A DNA stretch of 64,000 nt. It comes from Megachile rotundata (taxonomy: Eukaryota > Arthropoda > Insecta > Hymenoptera > Megachilidae). This document shows, piece by piece, positions 12,534-26,900 of the stretch; the first letter of the stretch is position 1, and each line of letters starts with the position of its first letter. The notes under the pieces were generated by a model that worked only from the letters and a program-made list of their open reading frames with translations, did no database searches and was not told the DNA's origin. The DNA is taken from contig NW_027473486.1 in NCBI RefSeq assembly GCF_050947335.1, forward strand, positions 1 to 64,000. The letters run 5' to 3'. The position numbers were made by a program, and so were the translations under genes.

Positions 12534-13943
12534 TAAGTATAGTAATTGTCGTTCTGTCGATCATATAAGCATAATATGGCTAATAATATGGGTTAGCTTG
12601 ATAATAATAAGAGTAATAAGTATAGTAATTGTCGTTCTATCGATCATTTAAGCATAATATGGCTAATAATATGAGTTAGATTGATAATAATAAGAGTAAT
12701 AAGTATAGTAATTGTCGTTCTATCGATCATATAAGCATAATATGGCTAATAATATGAGTTAGATCGATAATGATATGAGTAATAAGTATAGTAATTGTCG
12801 TTCTATCGATCATATCTGCATAATATGGCTAATAATATGAGTTAGATTGATAATAGTAAGTGTAATAAGTACAGTAATTGTCGTTCTGTCGATCATATAA
12901 GCATAATATGGCTAATAATATGAGTTAGATTGATAATAATAAGAGTAGTGAGTATAGTAATTGCCGTTCTATCCATCATATAAGCATAATATGTCTAATA
13001 ATATGAGTTAGGTTGATAATAATAGGAGTAATAAGTATAGTAAATGTCGTGCTGTCGATCATATCTGCATAATATGGTTAATAATATGAGTTAGATTAAT
13101 AATAGTGAGTGTAATAAGTATAGTAATTGTCGTTCTATCGATCATATTAGCATAATATGGTTAATAATATGAGTTAGATTAATAATAATAAGAGTAATAA
13201 GTACAGTAATTGTCGTTCTATCGATCATATAAGCATAATATGGTTAATAATATGAGTTAGATTGATAACAATAAGAGTAATAAGTACAGTAATTGTCGTT
13301 CTATCGATAATATAAGCATAATATGGCTAATAATATGAGTTAGATCGATAATGATATGAGTAATAAGTACAGTAATTGTCGTTCTATCGATCATATAAGC
13401 ATAATATGGCTAATAATATGAGTTAGATTGATAATAGTATGAGTAATAGGTATAGTAATTGTCGTTCTATCGATCATATAAGCATAATATGGCTAATAAT
13501 ATGAGTTAGATTGATAATAGTAAGTATAATAAGTACAGTAATTGTCGTTCTGTCGATCATATAAGCATAGTATGGCTAATAATATGAGTTAGATTGATAA
13601 TAATAAGAGTAGTGAGTATAGTAATTGTCGTTCTATCGATCATATAAGCATAATATGGCTAATAATATGAGTTAGATTGATAATAATAAGAGTAATAAGT
13701 ATAGTAATTGTCGTTCTATCGATCATTAAGCATAATATGGCTAGTAATATGAGTTAGATTGATAATAATAAGAGTAATAAGTATAGTAATTGTCGTTCTA
13801 GCGATCATTTAAGCATAATATGGCTAATAATATGAGTTAGATTGATAATAATAAGAGTAATAAGTATAGTAATTGTCGTTCTATCGATCATTTAAGCATA
13901 ATATGGCTAATAATATGAGTTAGGTTGATAAAAATAAGAATAA
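12534..13943. repeat. 17-monomer block h-f-i-j-k-l-m-n-o-p-q-r-k-s-t-f-g
   Basis: Distinguishing marks are C26 ('tccatc') in l at 12949, G23 in m at 13032, G41 in k at 13530, the 82 bp t at 13696 and G24 ('ctagcg') in f at 13778. The same marks occur in the copy at 20998-22407. Confidence 0.85.
13696..13777. repeat. 82 bp t monomer (first of nine with the same T deletion)
   Basis: One T is missing from the run at 31-33 ('cattaag'), and position 50 is G ('ctagtaat'). The other 82 bp monomers start at 16351, 22160, 24815, 30375, 37346, 43072, 49296 and 52366, and all keep the G50 mark. Monomers with G50 but the full T run occur only in the left domain (2325, 5147, 6392, 7139, 7969). This is the only indel detected in 771 monomers, and is best explained by a single event later multiplied with the HORs. 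Confidence 0.9.
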
Positions 13944-15271
13944 TAAGTATAGTAATTGTCGTTCTGTCGATCATATAAGCATAATATGGCTAATAATATG
14001 GGTTAGCTTGATAATAATAAGAGTAATAAGTATAGTAATTGTCGTTCTATCGATCATTTAAGCATAATATGGCTAATAATATGAGTTAGATTGATAATAA
14101 TAAGAGTAATAAGTATAGTAATTGTCGTTCTATCGATCATATAAGCATAATATGGCTAATAATATGAGTTAGATCGATAATGATATGAGTAATAAGTATA
14201 GTAATTGTCGTTCTATCGATCATATCTGCATAATATGGCTAATAATATGAGTTAGATTGATAATAGTAAGTGTAATAAGTACAGTAATTGTCGTTCTGTC
14301 GATCATATAAGCATAATATGGCTAATAATATGAGTTAGATTGATAATAATAAGAGTAGTGAGTATAGTAATTGCCGTTCTATCGATCATATAAGCATAAT
14401 ATGTCTAATAATATGAGTTAGGTTGATAATAATAGGAGTAATAAGTATAGTAAATGTCGTGCTATCGATCATATCTGCATAATATGGTTAATAATATGAG
14501 TTAGATTAATAATAGTGAGTGTAATAAGTATAGTAATTGTCGTTCTATCGATCATATTAGCATAATATGGTTAATAATATGAGTTAGATTAATAATAATA
14601 AGAGTAATAAGTACAGTAATTGTCGTTCTATCGATCATATAAGCATAATATGGTTAATAATATGAGTTAGATTGATAACAATAAGAGTAATAAGTACAGT
14701 AATTGTCGTTCTATCGATAATATAAGCATAATATGGCTAATAATATGAGTTAGATCGATAATGATATGAGTAATAAGTACAGTAATTGTCGTTCTATCGA
14801 TCATATAAGCATAATATGGCTAATAATATGAGTTAGATTGATAATAGTATGAGTAATAGGTATAGTAATTGTCGTTCTATCGATCATATAAGCATAATAT
14901 GGCTAATAATATGAGTTAGATTGATAATAGTAAGTATAATAAGTACAGTAATTGTCGTTCTGTCGATCATATAAGCATAATATGGCTAATAATATGAGTT
15001 AGATTGATAATAATAAGAGTAGTGAGTATAGTAATTGTCGTTCTATCGATCATATAAGCATAATATGGCTAATAATATGAGTTAGATTGATAATAATAAG
15101 AGTAATAAGTATAGTAATTGTCGTTCTATCGATCATTTAAGCATAATATGGCTAATAATATGAGTTAGGTTGATAATAATAAGAGTAATAAGTATAGTAA
15201 TTGTCGTTCTATCGATCATTTAAGCATAATATGGCTAATAATATGGGTTAGCTTGATAATAATAAGAGTAA
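13944..15271. repeat. 16-monomer block h-f-i-j-k-l-m-n-o-p-q-r-k-s-u-v
   Basis: This parallels the 17-monomer block but has ATCGAT intact in l and m, and ends in u-v instead of t-f-g. Types u (G64) and v (G58, C64) both have the f-like first half 'tttaag'. They look like f-g-h material shortened by crossovers between similar first halves. Confidence 0.8.
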
Positions 15272-16432
15272 TAAGTATAGTAATTGTCGTTCTATCGATC
15301 ATTTAAGCATAATATGGCTAATAATATGAGTTAGATTGATAATAATAAGAGTAATAAGTATAGTAATTGTCGTTCTATCGATCATATAAGCATAATATGG
15401 CTAATAATATGAGTTAGATCGATAATGATATGAGTAATAAGTATAGTAATTGTCGTTCTATCGATCATATCTGCATAATATGGCTAATAATATGAGTTAG
15501 ATTGATAATAGTAAGTGTAATAAGTACTGTAATTGTCGTTCTGTCGATCATATAAGCATAATATGGCTAATAATATGAGTTAGATTGATAATAATAAGAG
15601 TAGTGAGTATAGTAATTGCCGTTCTATCGATCATATAAGCATAATATGTCTAATAATATGAGTTAGGTTGATAATAATAGGAGTAATAAGTATAGTAAAT
15701 GTCGTGCTATCGATCATATCTGCATAATATGGTTAATAATATGAGTTAGATTAATAATAGTGAGTGTAATAAGTATAGTAATTGTCGTTCTATCGATCAT
15801 ATTAGCATAATATGGTTAATAATATGAGTTAGATTAATAATAATAAGAGTAATAAGTACAGTAATTGTCGTTCTATCGATCATATAAGCATAATATGGTT
15901 AATAATATGAGTTAGATTGATAACAATAAGAGTAATAAGTACAGTAATTGTCGTTCTATCGATAATATAAGCATAATATGGCTAATAATATGAGTTAGAT
16001 CGATAATGATATGAGTAATAAGTACAGTAATTGTCGTTCTATCGATCATATAAGCATAATATGGCTAATAATATGAGTTAGATTGATAATAGTATGAGTA
16101 ATAGGTATAGTAATTGTCGCTCTATCGATCATATAAGCATAATATGGCTAATAATATGAGTTAGATTGATAATAGTAAGTGTAATAAGTACAGTAATTGT
16201 CGTTCTGTCGATCATATAAGCATAATATGGCTAATAATATGAGTTAGATTGATAATAATAAGAGTAGTGAGTATAGTAATTGTCGTTCTATCGATCATAT
16301 AAGCATAATATGGCTAATAATATGAGTTAGATTGATAATAATAAGAGTAATAAGTATAGTAATTGTCGTTCTATCGATCATTAAGCATAATATGGCTAGT
16401 AATATGAGTTAGATTGATAATAATAAGAGTAA
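15272..16432. repeat. 14-monomer block f-i-j-k-l-m-n-o-p-q-r-k-s-t
   Basis: This is the third related block. Its r monomer (16102) has C19 ('gtcgct') and a 'gtaagtgtaa' tail, unlike r in the other two blocks, and its t (16351) is 82 bp. k at 15521 has a private 'tactgt'. Later derivatives of this block keep the C19 mark (24566, 30209, 49047, 52117, 63736). Confidence 0.8.
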
Positions 16433-17179
16433 TAAGTATAGTAATTGTCGTTCTATCGATCATATAAGCATAATATGGCTAATAATATGAGTAAGATTGA
16501 TAGTAATAATAGTAATAAGTGTAGTAATTGTCGTTCTATCGATCATATCTGCATAATATGGCTAATAATATGAGTTAGATTGATAATAATAAGAGTAATA
16601 AGTATAGTAATTGTCCTTCTATCGATCATTTAAGCATAATATGGCTAATAATATGAGTTAGGTTGATAAAAATAAGAATAATAAGTATAGTAATTGTCGT
16701 TCTGTCGATCATATAAGCATAATATGGCTAATAATATGAGTTAGATTGATAATAATAAGAGTAATAAGTATAGTACTTGTCGTTCTATCGATCATATAAG
16801 CATAATATGGCTAATAATATGAGTTAGATTAATAATAGTATGAGTAATAGGTATAGTAATTGTCGTTCTATCGATCATATAAGCATAATATGGCTAATAA
16901 TATGACTTAGATTGATAATAGTAAGTGTAATAAGTACAGTAATTGTCATTCTGTCGATCATATAAGCATAATATGGCTAATAATATGAGTTAGATTGATA
17001 ATAATAAGAGTAGTGAGTATAGTAATTGCCGTTCTATCGATCATATAAGCATAATATGGCTAATAACATGAGTTAGATTGATAATAATAAGAGTAATAAG
17101 TATAGTAATTGTCGTTCTATCGATCATATAAGCATAATATGGCTAATAATATGAGTTAGATTGATAATAATAAGAGTAA
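16433..17179. repeat. 9-monomer block w-x-y-z-b2-r2-k2-l2-s2
   Basis: Types found together only in this block and its copies are w (A61, 'gtaagattgatag'), x (G6), y (C18, 'gtcctt'), z (G23 with plain tail), b2 (C12, A67), r2 (C59, 'gactta'), k2 (A18, 'gtcatt') and l2 (C16, C54). The block recurs at 24897, 30623, 37428, 43154, 49378 and 52448. Its x, y and z members resemble left-domain monomers such as 748 and 6724. Confidence 0.85.
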
Positions 17180-17760
17180 TGAGTATAGTAATTGTAGTTC
17201 TATCGATCATTTAAGCATAATATGGCTAATAATATGAGTTAGATTCATAATAATAAGAGTAATAAGTATAGTAATTGTCGTTCTATCGATCATATAAGCA
17301 TAATATGGCTAATAATATGAGTTAGCTTGATAATAATAAGAGTAATAAGTATAGTAATTGTCGTTCTATCGATCATTTAAGCATAATATGGCTAATAATA
17401 TGAGTTAGATTGATAATAATAAGAGTAATGAGTATAGTAATTGTAGTTCTATCGATCATTTAAGCATAATATGGCTAATAATATGAGTTAGATTCATAAT
17501 AATAAGAGTAATAAGTATAGTAATTGTCGTTCTATCGATCATATAAGCATAATATGGCTAATAATATGAGTTAGCTTGATAATAATAAGAGTAATAAGTA
17601 TAGTAATTGTCGTTCTATCGATCATTTAAGCATAATATGGCTAATAATATGAGTTAGATTGATAATAATAAGAGTAATAAGTATAGTAATTGTCGTTCTA
17701 TCGATCATTTAAGCATAATATGGCTAATAATATGAGTTAGGTTGATAAAAATAAGAATAA
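17180..17760. repeat. d2-e-f triplet followed by d2-e-f-g
   Basis: d2 is d with 'tttaag' at 31-36 and C47. The d2-e-f triplet is tandemly doubled here, and again in the copies at 25644, 38175 and 43901. In the copies at 50125 and 53195 an extra monomer is inserted between the two triplets. Confidence 0.8.
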
Positions 17761-18341
17761 TAAGTATAGTAATTGTCGTTCTGTCGATCATATAAGCATA
17801 ATATGGCTAATAATATGAGTTAGCTTGATAATAATAAGAGTAATAAGTATAGTACTTGTCGTTCTATCGATCATATAAGCATAATATGGCTAATAATATG
17901 AGTTAGATTGATAATAGTATGAGTATTAGGTATAGTAATTGTCGTTCTATCGATCATTTAAGCATAATATGGCTAATAATATGAGTTAGATTGATAATAA
18001 TAAGAGTAATGAGTATAGTAATTGTAGTTCTATCGATCATATCTGCATAATATGGTTAATAATATGAGTTAGATTCATAATAATAAGAGTAATAAGTATA
18101 GTAATTGTCGTTCTATCGATCATATAAGCATAATATGGCTAATAATATGAGTTAGCTTGATAATAATAAGAGTAATAAGTATAGTAATTGTCGTTCTATC
18201 GATCATTTAAGCATAATATGGCCAATAATATGAGTTAGATTGATAATAATAAGAGTAATAAGTATAGTAATTGTCGTTCTATCGATCATTTAAGCATAAT
18301 ATGGCTAATAATATGAGTTAGGTTGATAAAAATAAGAATAA
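17761..18341. repeat. Seven-monomer short HOR h'-b'-c-d-e-f-g (581 bp)
   Basis: h' has G23 and C64 but not the G58 of h, and is followed directly by b' (C12 with 'tataag', not 'tatacg'). The a monomer of the 8-monomer unit is absent. The same unit occurs at 9961, 26225, 34358, 38756, 44482, 50789 and 53859, always just upstream of 8-monomer units or their remnants. It may be the parent or a deletion product of the 664 bp unit. Confidence 0.8.
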
Positions 18342-20997
18342 TAAGTATAGTAATTGTCGTTCTGTCGATCATATAAGCATAGTATGGCTAATAATATGGG
18401 TTAGCTTGATAATAATAAGAGTAATAAGTACAGTAATTGTCGTTCTATCGATCATATAAGCATAATATGGCTAATAATATGAGTTAGATTGATAATAATA
18501 AGAGTAATAAGTATAGTACTTGTCGTTCTATCGATCATATACGCATAATATGGCTAATAATATGAGTTAGATTGATAATAGTATGAGTATTAGGTATAGT
18601 AATTGTCGTTCTATCGATCATTTAAGCATAATATGGCTAATAATATGAGTTAGATTGATAATAATAAGAGTAATGAGTATAGTAATTGTAGTTCTATCGA
18701 TCATATCTGCATAATATGGTTAATAATATGAGTTAGATTCATAATAATAAGAGTAATAAGTATAGTAATTGTCGTTCTATCGATCATATAAGCATAATAT
18801 GGCTAATAATATGAGTTAGCTTGATAATAATAAGAGTAATAAGTATAGTAATTGTCGTTCTATCGATCATTTAAGCATAATATGGCTAATAATATGAGTT
18901 AGATTGATAATAATAAGAGTAATAAGTATAGTAATTGTCGTTCTATCGATCATTTAAGCATAATATGGCTAATAATATGAGTTAGGTTGATAAAAATAAG
19001 AATAATAAGTATAGTAATTGTCGTTCTGTCGATCATATAAGCATAATATGGCTAATAATATGGGTTAGCTTGATAATAATAAGAGTAATAAGTACAGTAA
19101 TTGTCGTTCTATCGATCATATAAGCATAATATGGCTAATAATATGAGTTAGATTGATAATAATAAGAGTAATAAGTATAGTACTTGTCGTTCTATCGATC
19201 ATATACGCATAATATGGCTAATAATATGAGTTAGATTGATAATAGTATGAGTATTAGGTATAGTAATTGTCGTTCTATCGATCATTTAAACATAATATGG
19301 CTAATAATATGAGTTAGATTGATAATAATAAGAGTAATGAGTATAGTAATTGTAGTTCTATCGATCATATCTGCATAATATGGTTAATAATATGAGTTAG
19401 ATTCATAATAATAAGAGTAATAAGTATAGTAATTGTCGTTCTATCGATCATATAAGCATAATATGGCTAATAATATGAGTTAGCTTGATAATAATAAGAG
19501 TAATAAGTATAGTAATTGTCGTTCTATCGATCATTTAAGCATAATATGGCTAATAATATGAGTTAGATTGATAATAATAAGAGTAATAAGTATAGTAATT
19601 GTCGTTCTATCGATCATTTAAGCATAATATGGCTAATAATATGAGTTAGGTTGATAAAAATAAGAATAATAAGTATAGTAATTGTCGTTCTGTCGATCAT
19701 ATAAGCATAATATGGCTAATAATATGGGTTAGCTTGATAATAATAAGAGTAATAAGTACAGTAATTGTCGTTCTATCGATCATATAAGCATAATATGGCT
19801 AATAATATGAGTTAGATTGATAATAATAAGAGTAATAAGTATAGTACTTGTCGTTCTATCGATCATATACGCATAATATGGCTAATAATATGAGTTAGAT
19901 TGATAATAGTATGAGTATTAGGTATAGTAATTGTCGTTCTATCGATCATTTAAGCATAATATGGCTAATAATATGAGTTAGATTGATAATAATAAGAGTA
20001 ATGAGTATAGTAATTGTAGTTCTATCGATCATATCTGCATAATATGGTTAATAATATGAGTTAGATTCATAATAATAAGAGTAATAAGTATAGTAATTGT
20101 CGTTCTATCGATCATATAAGCATAATATGGCTAATAATATGAGTTAGCTTGATAATAATAAGAGTAATAAGTATAGTAATTGTCGTTCTATCGATCATTT
20201 AAGCATAATATGGCTAATAATATGAGTTAGATGGATAATAATAAGAGTAATAAGTATAGTAATTGTCGTTCTATCGATCATTTAAGCATAATATGGCTAA
20301 TAATATGAGTTAGGTTGATAAAAATAAGAATAATAAGTATAGTAATTGTCGTTCTGTCGATCATATAAGCATAATATGGCTAATAATATGGGTTAGCTTG
20401 ATAATAATAAGAGTAATAAGTACAGTAATTGTCGTTCTATCGATCATATAAGCATAATATGGCTAATAATATGAGTTAGATTGATAATAATAAGAGTAAT
20501 AAGTATAGTACTTGTCGTTCTATCGATCATATACGCATAATATGGCTAATAATATGAGTTAGATTGATAATAGTATGAGTATTAGGTATAGTAATTGTCG
20601 TTCTATCGATCATTTCAGCATAATATGGCTAATAATATGAGTTAGATTGATAATAATAAGAGTAATGAGTATAGTAATTGTAGTTCTATCTATCATATCT
20701 GCATAATATGGTTAATAATATGAGTTAGATTCATAATAATAAGAGTAATAAGTATAGTAATTGTCGTTCTATCGATCATATAAGCATAATATGGCTAATA
20801 ATATGAGTTAGCTTGATAATAATAAGCGTAATAAGTATAGTAATTGTCGTTCTATCGATCATTTAAGCATAATATGGCTAATAATATGAGTTAGATTGAT
20901 AATAATAAGAGTAATAAGTATAGTAATTGTCGTTCTATCGATCATTTAAGCATAATACGGCTAATAATATGAGTTAGGTTGATAAAAATAAGAATAA
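18342..20997. repeat. Four 8-monomer HOR units (4 x 664 bp)
   Basis: Unit starts are 18342, 19006, 19670 and 20334, each h-a-b-c-d-e-f-g. Marks that tell them apart are G41 in h (18342), A36 in c (19255), 'gatgg' in f (20168), and a cluster in the fourth: 'tttcag' (20583), 'ctatctatc' (20666), 'agcgtaa' (20749) and C44 in g (20915). The C44 g directly precedes the h that starts the next super-HOR; this is also true at 12451, 27968, 41827, 47553, 56930 and 61495. Confidence 0.9.
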
Positions 20998-23900
20998 TAA
21001 GTATAGTAATTGTCGTTCTGTCGATCATATAAGCATAATATGGCTAATAATATGGGTTAGCTTGATAATAATAAGAGTAATAAGTATAGTAATTGTCGTT
21101 CTATCGATCATTTAAGCATAATATGGCTAATAATATGAGTTAGATTGATAATAATAAGAGTAATAAGTATAGTAATTGTCGTTCTATCGATCATATAAGC
21201 ATAATATGGCTAATAATATGAGTTAGATCGATAATGATATGAGTAATAAGTATAGTAATTGTCGTTCTATCGATCATATCTGCATAATATGGCTAATAAT
21301 ATGAGTTAGATTGATAATAGTAAGTGTAATAAGTACAGTAATTGTCGTTCTGTCGATCATATAAGCATAATATGGCTAATAATATGAGTTAGATTGATAA
21401 TAATAAGAGTAGTGAGTATAGTAATTGCCGTTCTATCCATCATATAAGCATAATATGTCTAATAATATGAGTTAGGTTGATAATAATAGGAGTAATAAGT
21501 ATAGTAAATGTCGTGCTGTCGATCATATCTGCATAATATGGTTAATAATATGAGTTAGATTAATAATAGTGAGTGTAATAAGTATAGTAATTGTCGTTCT
21601 ATCGATCATATTAGCATAATATGGTTAATAATATGAGTTAGATTAATAATAATAAGAGTAATAAGTACAGTAATTGTCGTTCTATCGATCATATAAGCAT
21701 AATATGGTTAATAATATGAGTTAGATTGATAACAATAAGAGTAATAAGTACAGTAATTGTCGTTCTATCGATAATATAAGCATAATATGGCTAACAATAT
21801 GAGTTAGATCGATAATGATATGAGTAATAAGTACAGTAATTGTCGTTCTATCGATCATATAAGCATAATATGGCTAATAATATGAGTTAGATTGATAATA
21901 GTATGAGTAATAGGTATAGTAATTGTCGTTCTATCGATCATATAAGCATAATATGGCTAATAATATGAGTTAGATTGATAATAGTAAGTATAATAAGTAC
22001 AGTAATTGTCGTTCTGTCGATCATATAAGCATAGTATGGCTAATAATATGAGTTAGATTGATAATAATAAGAGTAGTGAGTATAGTAATTGTCGTTCTAT
22101 CGATCATATAAGCATAATATGGCTAATAATATGAGTTAGATTGATAATAATAAGAGTAATAAGTATAGTAATTGTCGTTCTATCGATCATTAAGCATAAT
22201 ATGGCTAGTAATATGAGTTAGATTGATAATAATAAGAGTAATAAGTATAGTAATTGTCGTTCTAGCGATCATTTAAGCATAATATGGCTAATAATATGAG
22301 TTAGATTGATAATAATAAGAGTAATAAGTATAGTAATTGTCGTTCTATCGATCATTTAAGCATAATATGGCTAATAATATGAGTTAGGTTGATAAAAATA
22401 AGAATAATAAGTATAGTAATTGTCGTTCTGTCGATCATATAAGCATAATATGGCTAATAATATGGGTTAGCTTGATAATAATAAGAGTAATAAGTATAGT
22501 AATTGTCGTTCTATCGATCATTTAAGCATAATATGGCTAATAATATGAGTTAGATTGATAATAATAAGAGTAATAAGTATAGTAATTGTCGTTCTATCGA
22601 TCATATAAGCATAATATGGCTAATAATATGGGTTAGATCGATAATGATATGAGTAATAAGTATAGTAATTGTCGTTCTATCGATCATATCTGCATAATAT
22701 GGCTAATAATATGAGTTAGATTGATAATAGTAAGTGTAATAAGTACAGTAATTGTCGTTCTGTCGATCATATAAGCATAATATGGCTAATAATATGAGTT
22801 AGATTGATAATAATAAGAGTAGTGAGTATAGTAATTGCCGTTCTATCGATCATATAAGCATAATATGTCTAATAATATGAGTTAGGTTGATAATAATAGG
22901 AGTAATAAGTATAGTAAATGTCGTGCTATCGATCATATCTGCATAATATGGTTAATAATATGAGTTAGATTAATAATAGTGAGTGTAATAAGTATAGTAA
23001 TTGTCGTTCTATCGATCATATTAGCATAATATGGTTAATAATATGAGTTAGATTAATAATAATAAGAGTAATAAGTACAGTAATTGTCGTTCTATCGATC
23101 ATATAAGCATAATATGGTTAATAATATGAGTTAGATTGATAACAATAAGAGTAATAAGTACAGTAATTGTCGTTCTATCGATAATATAAGCATAATATGG
23201 CTAATAATATGAGTTAGATCGATAATGATATGAGTAATAAGTACAGTAATTGTCGTTCTATCGATCATATAAGCATAATATGGCTAATAATATGAGTTAG
23301 ATTGATAATAGTATGAGTAATAGGTATAGTAATTGTCGTTCTATCGATCATATAAGCATAATATGGCTAATAATATGAGTTAGATTGATAATAGTAAGTA
23401 TAATAAGTACAGTAATTGTCGTTCTGTCGATCATATAAGCATAATATGGCTAATAATATGAGTTAGATTGATAATAATAAGAGTAGTGAGTATAGTAATT
23501 GTCGTTCTATCGATCATATAAGCATAATATGGCTAATAATATGAGTTAGATTGATAATAATAAGAGTAATAAGTATAGTAATTGTCGTTCTATCGATCAT
23601 TTAAGCATAATATGGCTAATAATATGAGTTAGGTTGATAATAATAAGAGTAATAAGTATAGTAATTGTCGTTCTATCGATCATTTAAGCATAATATGGCT
23701 AATAATATGGGTTAGCTTGATAATAATAAGAGTAATAAGTATAGTAATTGTCGTTCTATCGATCATTTAAGCATAATATGGCTAATAATATGAGTTAGAT
23801 TGATAATAATAAGAGTAATAAGTATAGTAATTGTCGTTCTATCGATCATATAAGCATAATATGGCTAATAATATGAGTTAGATCGATAATGATATGAGTA

Positions 23901-26900
23901 ATAAGTATAGTAATTGTCGTTCTATCGATCATATCTGCATAATATGGCTAATAATATGAGTTAGATTGATAATAGTAAGTGTAATAAGTACAGTAATTGT
24001 CGTTCTGTCGATCATATAAGCATAATATGGCTAATAATATGAGTTAGATTGATAATAATAAGAGTAGTGAGTATAGTAATTGCCGTTCTATCGATCATAT
24101 AAGCATAATATGTCTAATAATATGAGTTAGGTTGATAATAATAGGAGTAATAAGTATAGTAAATGTCGTGCTATCGATCATATCTGCATAATATGGTTAA
24201 TAATATGAGTTAGATTAATAATAGTGAGTGTAATAAGTATAGTAATTGTCGTTCTATCGATCATATTAGCATAATATGGTTAATAATATGAGTTAGATTA
24301 ATAATAATAAGAGTAATAAGTACAGTAATTGTCGTTCTATCGATCATATAAGCATAATATGGTTAATAATATGAGTTAGATTGATAACAATAAGAGTAAT
24401 AAGTACAGTAATTGTCGTTCTATCGATAATATAAGCATAATATGGCTAATAATATGAGTTAGATCGATAATGATATGAGTAATAAGTACAGTAATTGTCG
24501 TTCTATCGATCATATAAGCATAATATGGCTAATAATATGAGTTAGATTGATAATAGTATGAGTAATAGGTATAGTAATTGTCGCTCTATCGATCATATAA
24601 GCATAATATGGCTAATAATATGAGTTAGATTGATAATAGTAAGTGTAATAAGTACAGTAATTGTCGTTCTGTCGATCATATAAGCATAATATGGCTAATA
24701 ATATGAGTTAGATTGATAATAATAAGAGTAGTGAGTATAGTAATTGTCGTTCTATCGATCATATAAGCATAATATGGCTAATAATATGAGTTAGATTGAT
24801 AATAATAAGAGTAATAAGTATAGTAATTGTCGTTCTATCGATCATTAAGCATAATATGGCTAGTAATATGAGTTAGATTGATAATAATAAGAGTAATAAG
24901 TATAGTAATTGTCGTTCTATCGATCATATAAGCATAATATGGCTAATAATATGAGTAAGATTGATAGTAATAATAGTAATAAGTGTAGTAATTGTCGTTC
25001 TATCGATCATATCTGCATAATATGGCTAATAATATGAGTTAGATTGATAATAATAAGAGTAATAAGTATAGTAATTGTCCTTCTATCGATCATTTAACCA
25101 TAATATGGCTAATAATATGAGTTAGGTTGATAAAAATAAGAATAATAAGTATAGTAATTGTCGTTCTGTCGATCATATAAGCATAATATGGCTAATAATA
25201 TGAGTTAGATTGATAATAATAAGAGTAATAAGTATAGTACTTGTCGTTCTATCGATCATATAAGCATAATATGGCTAATAATATGAGTTAGATTAATAAT
25301 AGTATGAGTAATAGGTATAGTAATTGTCGTTCTATCGATCATATAAGCATAATATGGCTAATAATATGACTTAGATTGATAATAGTAAGTGTAATAAGTA
25401 CAGTAATTGTCATTCTGTCGATCATATAAGCATAATATGGCTAATAATATGAGTTAGATTGATAATAATAAGAGTAGTGAGTATAGTAATTGCCGTTCTA
25501 TCGATCATATAAGCATAATATGGCTAATAACATGAGTTAGATTGATAATAATAAGAGTAATAAGTATAGTAATTGTCGTTCTATCGATCATATAAGCATA
25601 ATATGCCTAATAATATGAGTTAGATTGATAATAATAAGAGTAATGAGTATAGTAATTGTAGTTCTATCGATCATTTAAGCATAATATGGCTAATAATATG
25701 AGTTAGATTCATAATAATAAGAGTAATAAGTATAGTAATTGTCGTTCTATCGATCATATAAGCATAATATGGCTAATAATATGAGTTAGCTTGATAATAA
25801 TAAGAGTAATAAGTATAGTAATTGTCGTTCTATCGATCATTTAAGCATAATATGGCTAATAATATGAGTTAGATTGATAATAATAAGAGTAATGAGTATA
25901 GTAATTGTAGTTCTATCGATCATTTAAGCATAATATGGCTAATAATATGAGTTAGATTCATAATAATAAGAGTAATAAGTATAGTAATTGTCGTTCTATC
26001 GATCATATAAGCATAATATGGCTAATAATATGAGTTAGCTTGATAATAATAAGAGTAATAAGTATAGTAATTGTCGTTCTATCGATCATTTAAGCATAAT
26101 ATGGCTAATAATATGAGTTAGATTGATAATAATAAGAGTAATAAGTATAGTAATTGTCGTTCTATCGATCATTTAAGCATAATATGGCTAATAATATGAG
26201 TTAGGTTGATAAAAATAAGAATAATAAGTATAGTAATTGTCGTTCTGTCGATCATATAAGCATAATATGGCTAATAATATGAGTTAGCTTGATAATAATA
26301 AGAGTAATAAGTATAGTACTTGTCGTTCTATCGATCATATAAGCATAATATGGCTAATAATATGAGTTAGATTGATAATAGTATGAGTATTAGGTATAGT
26401 AATTGTCGTTCTATCGATCATTTAAGCATAATATGGCTAATAATATGAGTTAGATTGATAATAATAAGAGTAATGAGTATAGTAATTGTAGTTCTATCGA
26501 TCATATCTGCATAATATGGTTAATAATATGAGTTAGATTCATAATAATAAGAGTAATAAGTATAGTAATTGTCGTTCTATCGATCATATAAGCATAATAT
26601 GGCTAATAATATGAGTTAGCTTGATAATAATAAGAGTAATAAGTATAGTAATTGTCGTTCTATCGATCATTTAAGCATAATATGGCTAATAATATGAGTT
26701 AGATTGATAATAATAAGAGTAATAAGTATAGTAATTGTCGTTCTATCGATCATTTAAGCATAATATGGCTAATAATATGAGTTAGGTTGATAAAAATAAG
26801 AATAATAAGTATAGTAATTGTCGTTCTGTCGATCATATAAGCATAATATGGCTAATAATATGGGTTAGCTTGATAATAATAAGAGTAATAAGTACAGTAA

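Larger units (their letters stand above)
12534..20997. repeat. 102-monomer super-HOR, copy 1 (8464 bp)
   Basis: This unit runs from an h at 12534 to the equivalent h at 20998: 102 monomers, two of them 82 bp. Its sub-blocks are 17 monomers (12534-13943), 16 (13944-15271), 14 (15272-16432), 9 (16433-17179), 3 (17180-17428), 4 (17429-17760), a 7-monomer short unit (17761-18341), and four 8-monomer units (18342-20997). The first 5808 bp match 20998-26805 monomer for monomer. I noticed about six single-base differences, including T8 in k at 15521 and C48 in f at 18176. The tail differs in the number of 8-monomer units. Confidence 0.9.
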